A stretch of 64,000 bases of DNA from Ipomoea triloba (lineage: Eukaryota; Streptophyta; Magnoliopsida; Solanales; Convolvulaceae). Both the position numbers and the translations under genes were made by a program. Position 1 is the stretch's first letter. Every line of letters begins with the position of its first letter. This document shows positions 37,744 through 49,576 of this stretch, piece by piece. Where the stretch lies: contig NC_044916.1 of NCBI RefSeq assembly GCF_003576645.1, forward strand, positions 30,138,647-30,202,646, given 5' to 3'. The notes beneath the pieces are model-generated. The model saw only the letters and a list, made by a program, of their open reading frames with translations, was not told where the DNA came from and ran no database searches.

Positions 37744-38556
37744 AATTCTTTACACTTATCTACTTACATATATATATATGCACCACTATAACTACATGAG
37801 TGCCTTATTCTTTTGCTTATCCCTATTCCATCGACCAACTTCTATAGTCACATGTATTTATGCCAACATATGACACATATCTGCACAAAATATATTAGAT
37901 TTAAAACTAGTATTTTCGTTAGTGCGTTACACGGAATGGATTTGTTATAATATGTTAATAATATTTAGATCGATATACAATTATGCAAATTATAACATCG
38001 AATATTATATAATGCAATTGAAGAATTGAGTTTGATCGATTATGTTTTATGATGGTATCATTGTTGAATTTGAGTAAATAACTGCCCAATTAATAACCAA
38101 CGTGTATATATATACATCCGGTGTTGAAACTTTAGACATCTTATATATCAATGTTTATGATTTGTATTAATTAAGCTAATTATCTCATTGTCTAGCAACT
38201 CAGTTATATAATTTATTTGTGCAAAAGATATATTTTCTATGTAGATATATAGCAATTTTGTATCTTTGTATAAAAAGAAACATAATATAATTGTTTTGAA
38301 TTACACATTATTGAAAACCTTTTTGTAGACCACATTGATAGTATATTATATATTGTTATTGTAAATTTTTATACTTATTTTACATCACTAATGAAGTAAA
38401 TAATTATCCAGAATTATAATTTTTTAGTGCTCTATTTCAGAATTATTGGAGTAAATTATTCAGGACCTTAGTACTTCATTGATTATAAGATATTTCTATA
38501 ATTTTTATAATTATATACCTATCTAAATTTTCTTAAAATATTATAGCAAATTCATT

Positions 38557-38585
38557 CCGTACATCGTACGGGTGGGAACACTAGT
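38557..38585 (+). mobile_element. Helitron 3' terminus
   Basis: Perfect hairpin CCGTACATCGTACGG (38557-38571) followed by GTGGGAACA and CTAG before T. The matching 5' end was not located. Confidence 0.6.
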
Positions 38586-38784
38586 AACAAATAATAAGAG
38601 AATAGTATTAATATTATTAGAATATAATTAATAGAATATATAGATTAATTAATTTATTAATGTATACTAAATTTATTAAATATTAAATATTATACAATTA
38701 TTAAATATTAAATATATTTCCTCAGAAGTGATTTTCATTCCTTATCCTATTTTACTTATTGATATTTTTTAATAGACACCATTT

Positions 38785-40075
38785 AAGAATGAATATATTC
38801 TATATTTATTGTTCACATATTAATTGCTTGGTCGTGATCCCCTGTCATTTTCTTAAAATATTATAATTATTACACATAATAATTTATTTGAACTAGATGT
38901 GCGTATGTTAATAACGTATTATTGATGTTATTAACGCGAATTTACAAAGAATAAAATAAATGATTATTTCCTTATTGGTGTAGATTTATTGGAAACAATA
39001 TTACAAATTAATATGTACTAAATTTATTAAATATTTTTAATAGAAAAACCATTTAAGAATGAATATATTCTATATTTATTGCTCATATATTGATTGTTTG
39101 GTCGTGACCCCCTAGCATATTCTAAAAATATTATAATTATTGCATTCCTGTATGCACATGTGTTAATAACGTACTATTGATGTTATTAGCGTGAATTTGT
39201 AAAGAATAAAATAAAGGGATAAGGGTCAAATAGACCCTCCAACTATATACCAAAGTTCAATTAGACCCTTGAACTTAAAAAACTTTCAATTAAACCCTTA
39301 AACTTATTAAACTTGTGCAATTAATATATTTAAGAGGTTATCAAAAGGTAACCTATTAACTTTGCATACATGGCATCTTAGGTGGAATAATGGAATTCTA
39401 TTTAAAAATTTAAAAAATTATATATTTTTTATAAAACTAATTAAAAAAATAGTTATGAACCTACGAATTATATATGGTCTAATTAAAAAAATTAGTTAAA
39501 AAACTAATTATATATATTTTTAACCTACCAATGAAGCCATGGCAGCCAAGCTACCATGGACGATTGCCAAGGCAGCTTGGCTGCAATGTGTTTTTTTTTA
39601 ATTAAAAAAAAAAAGAAAAAAACAGCCACGGCAGCTTGGCTGCCATGGAAGCCAAGCTGCCATGGACAAGACGCAGCCAAGTTGCCCTGGACGATTGCCA
39701 TGGCAGCTTGGCTGCCATGTTTTTTTGTATTTTTATTTTTTTATAAATAAACATTATTATTTTAATATTTATAAAAATATAATTTTTTAAAAATGCTAAT
39801 CTAAGTGGCATCTTATGTGGTATCTACGTGGTATATGACTTAGGAGTAACCTGTTATTATAGGTCAAATAGGTTAATTGCACAAATTTAACTAATTTAAG
39901 GGTCTAATTGAAGGTTTTTTAAGTTCGAGGGTCTAATTGAACTTTGGTATATAGTTGGAGGGTCTATTTGACCCTTATCCCTAAAATAAATGATTATTTC
40001 CTTATTGGTGTAAACTTATTGGAAATAATATTACCAATTAATAGATATTATTTAATTTTCATATAACATTTTTTT
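38785..40075. repeat. ~267-bp tandem duplication, second unit split by an insertion
   Basis: Unit 1 runs from about 38785 to 39050. Unit 2 begins at about 39053 and continues to 39215, then resumes at 39991. Both contain AATGAATATATTCTATATTT, TTGGTCGTGA-CCCC, GTTATTA-CG-GAATTT and TGATTATTTCCTTATTGGTG. The divergence indicates an old duplication. Confidence 0.75.
39216..39981. mobile_element. Mutator-type TIR element with 9-bp TSD TAAAATAAA
   Basis: Ends GGGATAAGGGTCAAATAGAC and its reverse complement; arms of roughly 100 bp with spaced TCTAATTGAA / GGGTCTAATTG motifs. TAAAATAAA occurs directly at both sides (39207-39215, 39982-39990). The unoccupied version of the same site is in the neighbouring repeat unit at 38952-38960. 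The centre holds inverted CCATGGCAGC / GCAGCTTGGCTGCCATGG repeats. No transposase. Confidence 0.92.
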
Positions 40076-40187
40076 TACCAATTAAGCTTTATTAATTATT
40101 TTACCAATAAATTATGTAGTTAATATTTCAAAAGTTTGAGCAAAAAAATTTGGGAGGAAGATTTTACTTGTATATATATAGTATAGA

Positions 40188-40862
40188 TTAGAGATCTAAA
40201 TTAATTTTTATAATTTTGAATGAATGCTATATGTTATTGGTTTGAATATTTTTAGTATGTTATATCTGAATATAAATTTAGTATGGACCTTGCATATTAA
40301 AATTTCACATGTACTATACTTTAAAATAAAAGTATATATATTTTGCTCAAACAAAATATATCTGAAAATATTTTAAATATCGAGTAAAAAAGATTACTTA
40401 AAATTTTAAACTTGTGTTATTTTTATGAAATTAATAATACCAAAAAGTTCAATTTTAGAAATTAATCAAATTATAAAACAAAAAATAGAAAATAAAAATT
40501 TAAAATAAACAGGTCCTAATTGTTTGTTTGTTTTTTTTTGTTTTTGTTTTTTTTTTAATCGAAAATTATAAGATAGAAAATTTTACTTGTATTGTATTTA
40601 GTGTTGTATCTATGTTCTTCATGTCTTAAAAGGGAAAAACATTAATGCTTAGAACAAATATAGTTAAAAATTAAAAATCCAAATAATGTTAATTTAATAT
40701 AATTATTTCAATAATAATAATAATAATCTAAACATGTACTGATACAAGATAGGCTGCTGACTGGTCATGCACTAACATCGAACCTTGCACGAGTAATCAA
40801 GAATTCCAGATAGCGTAGCTGTAAATTTTAAGATCAATTTTTGATCGTCAGATCTTCCTTTA
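40188..40862. other. Intergenic upstream of cyclin B
   Basis: AT-rich, no gene seen. The cyclin B promoter elements start at the right edge. Confidence 0.5.
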
Positions 40863-40945
40863 ACCAACGGCTACGATTTCAGAGAATATGACCGTTGGAG
40901 GGTTACCTTAGATGGCTGTGATTTCAAAAACAAAAGACCGTTGAA
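40863..40945 (+). promoter_or_regulatory. Three MSA-like elements of cyclin B
   Basis: AACGG cores at ACCAACGGCTA (40863-40873, plus), TCCAACGGTCA (40889-40899, minus) and TTCAACGGTCT (40935-40945, minus). The mitosis-specific activator consensus is (T/C)C(T/C)AACGG(T/C)(T/C)A; the second site fits it fully. MSA elements are bound by three-repeat MYB factors and give G2/M expression, matching the gene downstream. Confidence 0.85.
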
Positions 40946-41125
40946 GCGCCTATTCCACAGCTTTAAAGGGGGCGCCATCTCAACCCTTTCAATCGGCCTT
41001 GTTCCTTTGTTTCCAGATATAGAGAAAGATCTCAGAGAGAGTTTGAAAAGGAGGAGGAAGAACAACGACTGCGAGATACCCAGAACGAAGAAGATTTGAT
41101 TTTTCCAGGCAGGCAATCTGAAAGA

Positions 41126-43407
41126 ATGGCTTCAAGACCCGTTGTTCAACAGCAAAATAGAGGAGGTAATCTGATTTGATTTGTTTCAAATGTTTGGGGG
41201 ATCTGATTTGGGTTGATGAAGGGTTATATGGGCGTCTTGATTTTCTTGCTGTTCCCATTTTAAGACATGTTTCACCTAAGCCAGGGCTTGGAGTTGTGTT
41301 CTTGACTGCTCACGAACTGTTTGATTTATTTCATACTGGTATCTTGATTGGGTTTCTTTCGATCTTTCTTTTTCATAAATTACTAATGTGTTTCTGATTT
41401 GATGTATGAAAACTAAGATGGTTAAAAGTCTAATTTTATGTGAATTTATTTGATTTGGAGTAATTAAGATAAAATTTATAAGAGACTCTTTGTCCTTATA
41501 GATCAGAAACATTGTGTTAAAAAGTCTTTCTTTTTGGGGTGTTTCCTTCAGTTTTTCTGATTTGATGAATGAAGTGAATTTGTCTGTAAATTGAATTGAT
41601 TTGGAGTAATTAAGATATTGTTTTTATAGATCAGAAATATAAAGTGTCTTCTTTTTTGGGTGTTTTCTTGCCTTAAGCAAATTAACTGCAGTTGAGGGGA
41701 GTCCCTGAGGAATAAGAAATATAAAGTGTCGTTCTTTCTTGGGTGTTTTCTTGCATAACGCAAATTAACTGCAGTTGAGGGAGTCCCTGGGGGAATAAAG
41801 CAAAAGAACATGGCAGCAGAGGGAAGGAACCGGCGGGCACTTGGGGATATTGGCAATATGGTTACCGTTCGAGGGGCTGAAGGCAAGCAGCAGCTTCCTC
41901 AGGTGTCTCGCCCCCTCACGAGGGGTTTTTGTGCACAGCTACTGGCTAATGCACAAGCTGCAGCAGCCGATAAAAACAAGGTTGGCTATAATTTCACTTC
42001 TCAATAGTGTTTTAAATGCTTTGGAGTTAGGACCCATTATTGTGTTTTGCTGTATATTTGTTCTAAAGAATTTGTCCTGCCTTCATCTTGATTTGGTGCA
42101 GAAATCTATTGCTGTGAATGTGGGTGGAGCTGCTGCAAATCAGGCAGCTAAAGTGCCTAGAAAGCAGCAGCAGCAGCAGCCTGCTCAGAAGAAGGTTACT
42201 GTCAAGCCCAAGCCTGAAGCTGTGATTGTAATCAGCCCTGACACTGAAGAACAACAAGAAGAGGTGAAGGAAAAGAAGAGCCGCAGAAAGGCAGCTGCTG
42301 AAGATTCATCTAGAAAGACTTATACTGCAACTCTCACAGCCCGAAGCAAGGTTCAGACTTATTCTCTTGATCTGATCTTTTCTCTGTAAGTCTTTTGTTT
42401 CTGTTAATTGAATGACTGAGTTTTCTTTTTGGCATAGGCTGCTTGTGGACTGAACATTAAAAAGGAGAAGAAGATTCAAGATATTGATGCTGGAGATTTG
42501 TACAATGAATTGGCAGTTGTGGAGTATGTAGAAGACATTTACAAGTTCTACAAGGAAGCTGAGGTGATTTCCTGTTTCCTATCTGTCTGTCTGTCTGGCT
42601 TTCTCTTAACTTGTTGTATCCCTAATTTTCTGATGAAAAAAATTGTGTGTTTTGCACTGATTATATATACAGAATGAAAGCCGGGTTCATGATTACATGG
42701 ATTCCCAGCCAGAGATCAATGTAAAAATGAGAGCAATCCTGGTTGACTGGCTGATTGAAGTTCACTACAAATTTGAGCTCACATCTGAGACACTGTACCT
42801 CACAATCAACATCATCGATCGATATCTAGCCGCGAGGACTACCTCAAAGAGGGAATTGCAGTTAGTAGGCATTAGTGCTATGCTCATAGCATCAAAATAC
42901 GAGGAAATCTGGGCACCGGAGGTCAACGACTTCGTGTGCATCTCAGACAGGGCTTACAACCATCAACAAGTGCTGGAGATGGAGAAACGAATCCTCGGCG
43001 AACTCGAATGGTACCTCACAGTCCCCACCCCATACGTGTTCCTCGTCCGCTTCATCAAAGCGGCCGAGGCCGATCCAGCAATGGAGAACATGGTGTACTT
43101 CCTCGCAGAGCTGGCGATGATGAATTACGCTACAATGGTGTATTGCCCCTCCATGATTGCCGCCTCCGCAGTCTATGCTGCGAGATGTACACTCCACAAG
43201 TCCCCCGCCTGGAACGAAACGCTCAAGCTCCACACCGGCTTCTCTGAGGCGCAGATAATGGATTGCGCCAAGCTTCTGGTTGATTACCATTTCGAGGCTG
43301 CGGCGAACCACAAGCTGCAGGTGATCTACCGGAAATATTCCAACCCTCAGAAAGGCGGCGTTGCTGAGCTGCCACCTGCCAAATTTCTATTGGCTCCTGC
43401 GCCATAG
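41126..43407 (+). CDS. CYCB1: B-type (mitotic) cyclin
   Basis: Five exons: 41126-41165, 41775-41980, 42102-42350, 42438-42563 and 42673-43407, giving 451 residues. Mitotic cyclins activate CDKA/CDKB at G2/M. The N-terminus has MASRPVV and a destruction box RRALGDIGN (33-41). Lys- and Ala-rich spacers with a poly-Gln stretch follow, then a cyclin N domain with MRAILVDWLIEVHYKFEL (226-243) and YLAARTTSKRELQLVG-SAMLIASKYEEIWAPEV. A cyclin C domain ends the protein. Exon phases are consistent and the length is normal. B1-type assignment rests on the N-terminus and HYKFEL-type signature. Intron 1 contains a partial duplicate of the exon 2 boundary. Confidence 0.95.
41637..41805 (+). repeat. Duplicated intron/exon boundary in cyclin B intron 1
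   Basis: TTTTCTTGCCTTAAGCAAAT through AACTGCAGTTGAGG-GAGTCC appears at about 41662-41712 and again at about 41745-41795. Both copies contain the acceptor CTGCAG. Only the downstream one leads into an open exon; the upstream copy meets a stop soon after (GAGGAATAAG region), so it would act as a decoy acceptor. Confidence 0.75.
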
Positions 43408-43974
43408 ATGCATACATATCAGCTGCTGTGCTTGCTGCTCTCTGCTCATCGTCATCATCTAGTTGATTCGTTTGATTCTTCCTTCTTTTTTTATATGTTT
43501 GCATTCAAGTGTTTTGAACAGCTCTGAGATTATCTTTGAACTCTTTACTATTTTTTTTTAATGAAATCTCTATGAACAAATTTAGTATAATATAGAAAGT
43601 TCATTCCCAAAATTTCTGTTCGTTTGAAAAGATATCTTTAATCTACTCCGTATTATTTTACGATACGGACATTGGTCATGAGTCAATGGTCATGATTTAG
43701 TTCTTTTTTAAAATCAATGGTCATGAAAAGACCGGGGCGATTTACAAAAATAGAAAGATATTAAAGAGGGAAAAATCGGCGACAAAAAGCTAAATTTTGA
43801 AATTCCCGAAAATATTTTACGGACATTGAACAGCCGCGATGCCCGCGAACCCTCTTCCTTGTATCACCGAACCCTTAGCTGCGAAGATACAACTGTTCCG
43901 CCGCTTCTCGAAGCTGAGATTAAGAACTTTATTGAGCTCCTTAGAACACAGAGACTTGCGATCCTGCTGCTAAT
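43408..43974. other. Cyclin B 3' side and F-box gene 5' side
   Basis: No additional gene. 3' UTR of cyclin B at the left; the GC-richer region at about 43780-43974 is probably the F-box leader. Confidence 0.5.
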
Positions 43975-45393
43975 ATGGTGAGAAATCTGTTTGAAATTCT
44001 TTTTTATTGTATGATTAGTGTGTGTGTGTGTGTGTATTATGTACCGTTTAAGAATTTCTGCAAAAAGTGTGCGTGTTTATTGAACCAGTGAATATGGAAA
44101 TAATCCTGAAAGTAATAAGAATCACATGCCTGTAGTGTTGTATGCTTCAATTTATGGTTTCTGAAAGATGCAGATTGATGTAACTCTATGTTCATATAGG
44201 CCAGTAAGAAGGTAAGGGCTCGGGCCAACTCCATGGCTGACCAGGGCAACAACAATTCCAGCACTGTCTTGCCAGACTGCAGTTTGCCTGGTGATATAAT
44301 GGAGGAGATACTGTTGCGTCTTCCAGTGAAGGTGCTGCTCCGGTTCCTGTCGGTTAGCAAGTCATGTTACGCTTTCCTCAAAGGTCATGCATTCACTAAA
44401 ACATACTCTCTTAGCAATCTGCATCGTGCTGATTTATGTGCCCTGATTTTGGATTGCCGCTATAGATTTCCTATGGATTGCTTTCTTTTCAATCTCTCTG
44501 TGCTGCGTCTTGATGCTAAATACAGTGTTTCTGAGCTCTCAGAAATACCTTTGCCAATGTCCAAACCGAGATTTGTTTGTTCCAGCAATGCCTTGGTATG
44601 CGTTGCTTCGGATTGTGGGTCCAATGTCTGTCTATGGAATCCTTCAACTAGGAACTGTAGGTCCATTGCAGTCCCTGATTCTAGTGCTCTGTCTTCAACC
44701 TGTATGAAACTTGGATATATTCATGAAATCAATGAGCACATGCTTTTGAAAGTGCCAATTGGTCGGGGCCATGGGGCTGAGGAGGGTCCGAAATTGGTTT
44801 GGGTTTATACGTTCAGTTTGAATTATTGGAGACGTAAAGAGACCACTATCCCGCCATTTGAGTGGAGGCTTATGGAATCTTCTGTTACCCTAACCTTAAA
44901 TGGGGTTATGCATTGGTTTAAAAATTATGATAGAGATACTATTATTTCATTTGATTTGATGAATGATGTATTCAACTCCATAGCTGTGCCAGTCTCTCAC
45001 TGCTTCCCAGATGGAGATTTCTTTATTTCTAGAGATCTTGTGGTTCTTGAGGGATCCCTTTCTGTTATTGCGCATCCTGAATACAATGACTATGCTCCTG
45101 GTGGTTATGAGATATGGGTTATGAAAGAATATGGGATTGAGGAATCTTGGACAAAGAAGTATTCCATTCCACCCTTTTCCACATTCACAAGGCCACTGCG
45201 AATCTGGAAAGCCAATAAGCTTGCCTTCAATAGTTATTATGGGATTGTTGATGATGGTGATGAGCCTATCCCTATTTTGTCTGAAGTACTCTCATATGAT
45301 CTTGTTACTAAAAGCATCGAGTATTTTGAACTTCCTAGGCAACTCAAAGGATATAGTCACTATTACACCAGGGATTTTGTTGAAAGCTTGTAA
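43975..45393 (+). CDS. F-box protein with F-box-associated interaction domain
   Basis: The main frame runs 44233-45393 (386 residues). An ATG at 43975-43977 directly precedes a GT donor, and the acceptor at 44199 continues in frame through 11 codons (ASKKVRARANS) to the Met at 44233. The likely product is therefore 398 residues, with the 386-residue form as the alternative start. The F-box is at about 25-65 of the shorter form (LPGDIMEEILLRLPVKVLLR, FLSVSKSCYAFLK). A beta-propeller-like FBA region follows (VCLWNPSTRNCR, WVYTFSLNYWRR, LNGVMHWF, ISFDLMNDVF). Such proteins are substrate receptors of SCF ubiquitin ligases; the target is unknown. Confidence 0.88.
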
Positions 45394-47645
45394 CATGAAA
45401 ATGGAAGAAATGGAGTACAAGCCAAGAAAATGCAATTCCTGACAGGTTTATCTTCTTTTTGCACACCAATGGTGCTTTCAATTGCATTTTTGCTAGTGAC
45501 TAGTGTATAACTGTATATACATATTTTCTGCATATAGTTGTTGAATGTTCTTTAGCACGGGACTTAATAGACATCTTTTGTTGCTTCAAAGCTTCTGATT
45601 TTGATTGATATCCATGCATAGAATGAAGTCCAGTTTCTAGTGTATTTGGATTTTGGAATATGCATGTTTTTCACTTTCTTGTTCCTTAGACTGCTAGCCA
45701 ATCAGGGAAGGGTACTGCATTTTCCATGTGATTATAAGCAAAACTTGCATGTTACATTTATGTGTGTATGTGGGGTATAAGAATTTCTGAATATTACTCC
45801 GTATCATATAAGAAGACAAGAATGCTGAGGAATACTCTTCTGTGCTTGCACAGGTATTTATGGTGTGATGATGTTGAATTGTTATCCAGTGGCCTTTTTT
45901 GCAGTCCACGGGGAGGTGACTTCCAGAAATCAGGTTTTTTTTAGGTGGGGAATACACTGAACAGGTGTTGCTAGTTGTCTGACTCATTTTGCGGTGCCTG
46001 TAAGTTTTAACTGCGCATAGGGAATTTATTTTGCTGGAAATTAATTGACATGATGATGATGATACTGATGCCTCCACAGATACTTTACTGTGCTAACTGC
46101 ATTTCTGAGTCCAAACCAAGTATTGAGGATTTGAGGCTAAGTTCTCTTTCAATTTCATTCTCAATTGCTCTTTCAATTTCAATTTTTAACCCTAAACCCA
46201 AAAGTACTAAACCATGAAACCATAAAATCCTAAACCCTAAATCCCAAACACCAAAACCCAAAACACCAAAACCTCAAACCCTAAACCCTAAAATCTAAAC
46301 TCAAAACCCCTAAACTCCAAAACCATAAACCCTAACCCAAAATCCTAAACCTGAAAACCCTAAATACCAAACCCAAATCCTTAAACCCTAAATCCTAAAC
46401 CACCACTTATATACCACATATATTCCATTTTACCTAGTCTATTATATAAGGGCGCCCTTACCCCTTTTAATATCATCATTGAATCCTCATTCATTTACCT
46501 AGCCTAGTGGTCTCTTACCCACTATTTCAACTAGTAGACACGAGTTCAATTCCTATTGAGTCTAATACTAGTCTTAATCCCTTTATTTGAGCTTTCCTAT
46601 TGAGTCGATGTATCCGATTTATGATGGGCTCAGGTCCCTTACAATCATAATTGGCGTTGTCTATAGGATCTTAATCTCATTTGGGAGTGCATGCAATTAT
46701 TGTAGAGTGTAGACCATGCATGGGGTGATTTATTCTTAGTTTATATATACACATTTAACTATTAAATTATATACTTATCATACAAAACTTCAAACTCCAT
46801 CAAAATAAAAAGACTTGATATAAAAAGGGTGTGGTTGCATAATAATCAATTATCTTCCATTCACCCCAGGGCTTAGAAGTCTGTCACCATCCTCACCAAC
46901 CAAAAGCCGTTGCTACAACCTACCGCTAAACTGTAACAACCAACCCAGCCGCTGTTTAACAAGCAATCCATAGTTTCGTATATGGTTCAAATAATAAAAT
47001 TAAAAAATTAAATCAAATTTTAGCAGAGAATTAACCACCAACTAAAATATTTAAATTCCATTTCATGATTTCATAATTTTTACTGCATTATATGATTAAG
47101 TGTAGTATTTTAAAAGATTTTAGATATATTTGTTATTAATTCATTAAAAAGAATTAATATTTTTGTTTGATATTAATTATTTTCTTATTCCATGTATATC
47201 TATAATTTTTATGAAGATGTTACAATAACATGTGTAAAAATGTTATATTTCAAGAATAAAAATTAATACGGAGTGTGTATATTTACTTCTCACACTACTT
47301 ATGAAAAATTGGAATTATATTTTACGACTTTTTTAAAATTATAATATTTTAAGAAGTTTCTTATAATAAACATTTCACAGAGAGGCATGTGGAAAACTGG
47401 AAACTATGGTCTGAAACCGGGCACGCTTCAATTTCAAAGGAAAAAAAGAAAGGATCTTCGTGGAATGCAGAAATATAGTAGTGTAGTATTAATAGTCACA
47501 TGTATTGACACGTGACACTCACCTTCTCAATCTCCATTGATCCATTCCCTAATCCCTACCTAACCCAAAAACTGCTCTTAATCCCAAAACTCGCCAACAG
47601 TTCTCAAGGTTTTCTTGTCCAAATAAAAAAGGCAAATAATAATAA
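45394..47645. other. Intergenic, no gene recognised
   Basis: Includes the F-box 3' UTR, the telomere-like tract at 46196-46402 and AT-rich sequence. Short frames at 45694-46077 and 47512-47793 are not supported. Confidence 0.45.
46196..46402. repeat. Degenerate interstitial telomere-like repeat
   Basis: About 200 bp of variants of CCCTAAA/CCTAAAC, including perfect AACCCTAAACCCTAAA stretches mixed with CCAAAAC and CATAAAC variants. The Arabidopsis-type telomere unit is CCCTAAA. Degeneration suggests an old insertion or slippage product and not a chromosome end. Confidence 0.8.
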
Positions 47646-48000
47646 GGGACAATTGCACTTTTCGTCCCTAAGTTATAGGATAATTGTAGAATTTGTCCCT
47701 AAGTTCTTGTCATACTCACTTTTCGTCTCTAAGTTATTATTGGTGTTGCACTTTTCGTCCCTGAGTTATATTATTTGCAAATTTCGTCCTTAAGTTATCA
47801 TTACGTTGCACTTTTCGTCCCTAACTTAAGTGTGCAAACTTCAATAAATTTTAGATTAAAAAATCTTTAATTGAACTTTTTCGGTTCAACACCAATTATT
47901 TTAGTGAAGTTTACCGAAGTATTTCGGTTAACTATTTTTAATAAAAAATTTACCCAAGTTTGCACACTTATGTTAGGGACGAAAAGTACAACGTAATAAC

Positions 48001-49411
48001 TATTAGAGGTATTAGAATTAGTCCTGTTAGTTAAAGTCAATTTCCTATTTCATAGCCTATTGTATAGGTTGCCTATATTAATTCTCTCCATGTAATGTTT
48101 ATCAATTAATTCAATTCCAAAACAAACTCCTCAATTTGGTATCGTCGGATCATGTTGCCACCTTCAACGCTCCTTGTATGGGTTGAAACAGGCTCCTAAG
48201 GCGTGGTTCAAGCGACTGCATGATTTTCTCATCTCCACCGGGTTCTCCGCTTCAAAAACTGATGTCTCTCTGTTTTACTATTCTAGTGGCACCTCTAAAG
48301 TTTTTTTGTTGGTTTACGTGGACGACATCATCATGATGGGAGATGACTCGGCTCTAGTTGACTCTCTACTTCTGCGGCTATCAACGGTGTTCAAGATTAG
48401 GGATCTTGGAACTCCGAGTTTCTTTCTGGGTATCGAGACGCTTCCGGTTGACGGTGGCCTGGTTCTGTCGCAACGGCGTTATATGAGTGATTTATTAGTT
48501 CGGGCAAGTATGACTGATTGCAAGCCACTAGCAACACCGGAATCAGTCACTCAAGCAGTAACTCCCGCAGACGAGGAATTCGATAATCCGACCCAGTACA
48601 TGCGGTTGGCTGGGGCACTACAATACTTGACTATCACTCGCCCGGATCTCTCTTATGCCGTTAATCGTCTGTGCCAGTTTATGCATACTCCCACTGTTGA
48701 GCATTGGGGTCTCCTGAAGCGGGTTCTTCGGTATGTTAAAGGCACTCTAGACTACGGGCTCCGGATCGCACCGTCGCCATCGACGGATATTCATGCTTTT
48801 TCCGACTCCGACTGGGCTGGGTGTCCGACAGATCGCAAGTCTACTAGTGGGTATGCAGTGTTTATTGGATCTAACTTGATCTCTTGGGTTTCCCGCAAGC
48901 AACGCACCGTCGTCCGCTCCTCAACCGAGGCTGAGTACAAGGGATTAGCTGATGTCTCCGCTGAGGTCACATGGGTCGTGTCGTTGCTACAAGAATTGGG
49001 GCTGCACTCTGGTCGACCCGCTACACTATGGTGTGACAACCTCGGCACAACATACATGTGCGCTAATCCAGTATTCCATGCTCGCACTAAACATGTGGAG
49101 ATTGACTACCACTTCGTCAGGGACAAGATTGCCTCTAGGGACTTCCAGGTTAACTTCGTGTCGACTAAAGATCAACTGGCTGACATCTTCACCAAGCCTC
49201 TTCCCTCTACACGGTTTGCTGCTCTCCGGTCCAAGCTCAATGTTGTTTCTCTCCAACCATGTGCTTGAGGGGGTGTATTAGAGGTGTTAGAATTAGTCCT
49301 GTTAGTTAAAGTCAATTTCCTATTTCATAGCCTATTGTATAGGTTGCCTATATTAATTCTCTCCATGTAATGTTTATCAATTAATTCAATTCCAAAACAA
49401 ACTCCTCAATT
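48001..49411 (+). mobile_element. Internally deleted Ty1/copia element
   Basis: Two 136-bp LTRs (48001-48136 and 49276-49411) differ at about one position that I can see. A TGGTATC primer-site-like sequence follows the left LTR and a polypurine GAGGGGG precedes the right one. Five-base ATAAC flanks both sides. The interior has only the RT end and RNase H; gag, protease, integrase and most of the RT fingers are missing. The near-identical LTRs point to a recent insertion. Confidence 0.88.
48174..49268 (+). pseudogene. Copia reverse transcriptase/RNase H remnant
   Basis: A 364-residue open frame without stops. It begins at the copia MYGLKQAPKAWF motif and includes the catalytic YVDDII, then the RNase H region with [24 protein letters not shown] and ADIFTKPL. 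The N-terminal half of the polyprotein is absent, so it is a fragment even though the frame is intact. Confidence 0.93.
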
Positions 49412-49576
49412 ATAACTACTTAGGGATGAAATTTGCAATTAATATAACTCAGGGACGAAAAGTGCAACACCAATGATAACTTAGGGACGAAAAGTGAGTA
49501 TAACAAGAACTTAGGGACGAATTCTACAATTTCCCTATAACTTGGGGACGAAAAGTGCAATTTTCCCTAATAATAA

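Larger units (their letters stand above)
37906..40187 (-). mobile_element. Candidate minus-strand Helitron carrying later insertions
   Basis: On the minus strand a 5' end TCTATACTATATATATAC begins at 40187 after an A. A 3' end with CCGTGTAACGCAC and then AAAATACTAG lies at 37907-37936, followed by T. Between them are a plus-strand Helitron 3' end at 38557-38585 and the TIR element at 39216-39981. The pairing of the two ends is inference; the 3' hairpin is weak. Confidence 0.4.
47646..49567. mobile_element. Mutator-type TIR element split by a copia insertion
   Basis: Ends GGGACAATTGCACTTTTCGT and, inverted, GGGAAAATTGCACTTTTCGT. Arms carry four or five spaced TTTTCGTCCCTAAGTTAT motifs. TAATAATAA flanks both sides (47637-47645 and 49568-49576), although in a TAA-rich setting. 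Without the inner retroelement it is about 0.5 kb. No transposase. Confidence 0.85.

Noticed and set aside
39556..39750. Frame with HGQDAAKLPW-like repeats
   Set aside because: Made by inverted CCATGGCAGC repeats in the centre of a TIR element.
42936..43311. Frames overlapping cyclin B exon 5 on both strands
   Set aside because: Shadows of the well-supported cyclin C-terminal domain.
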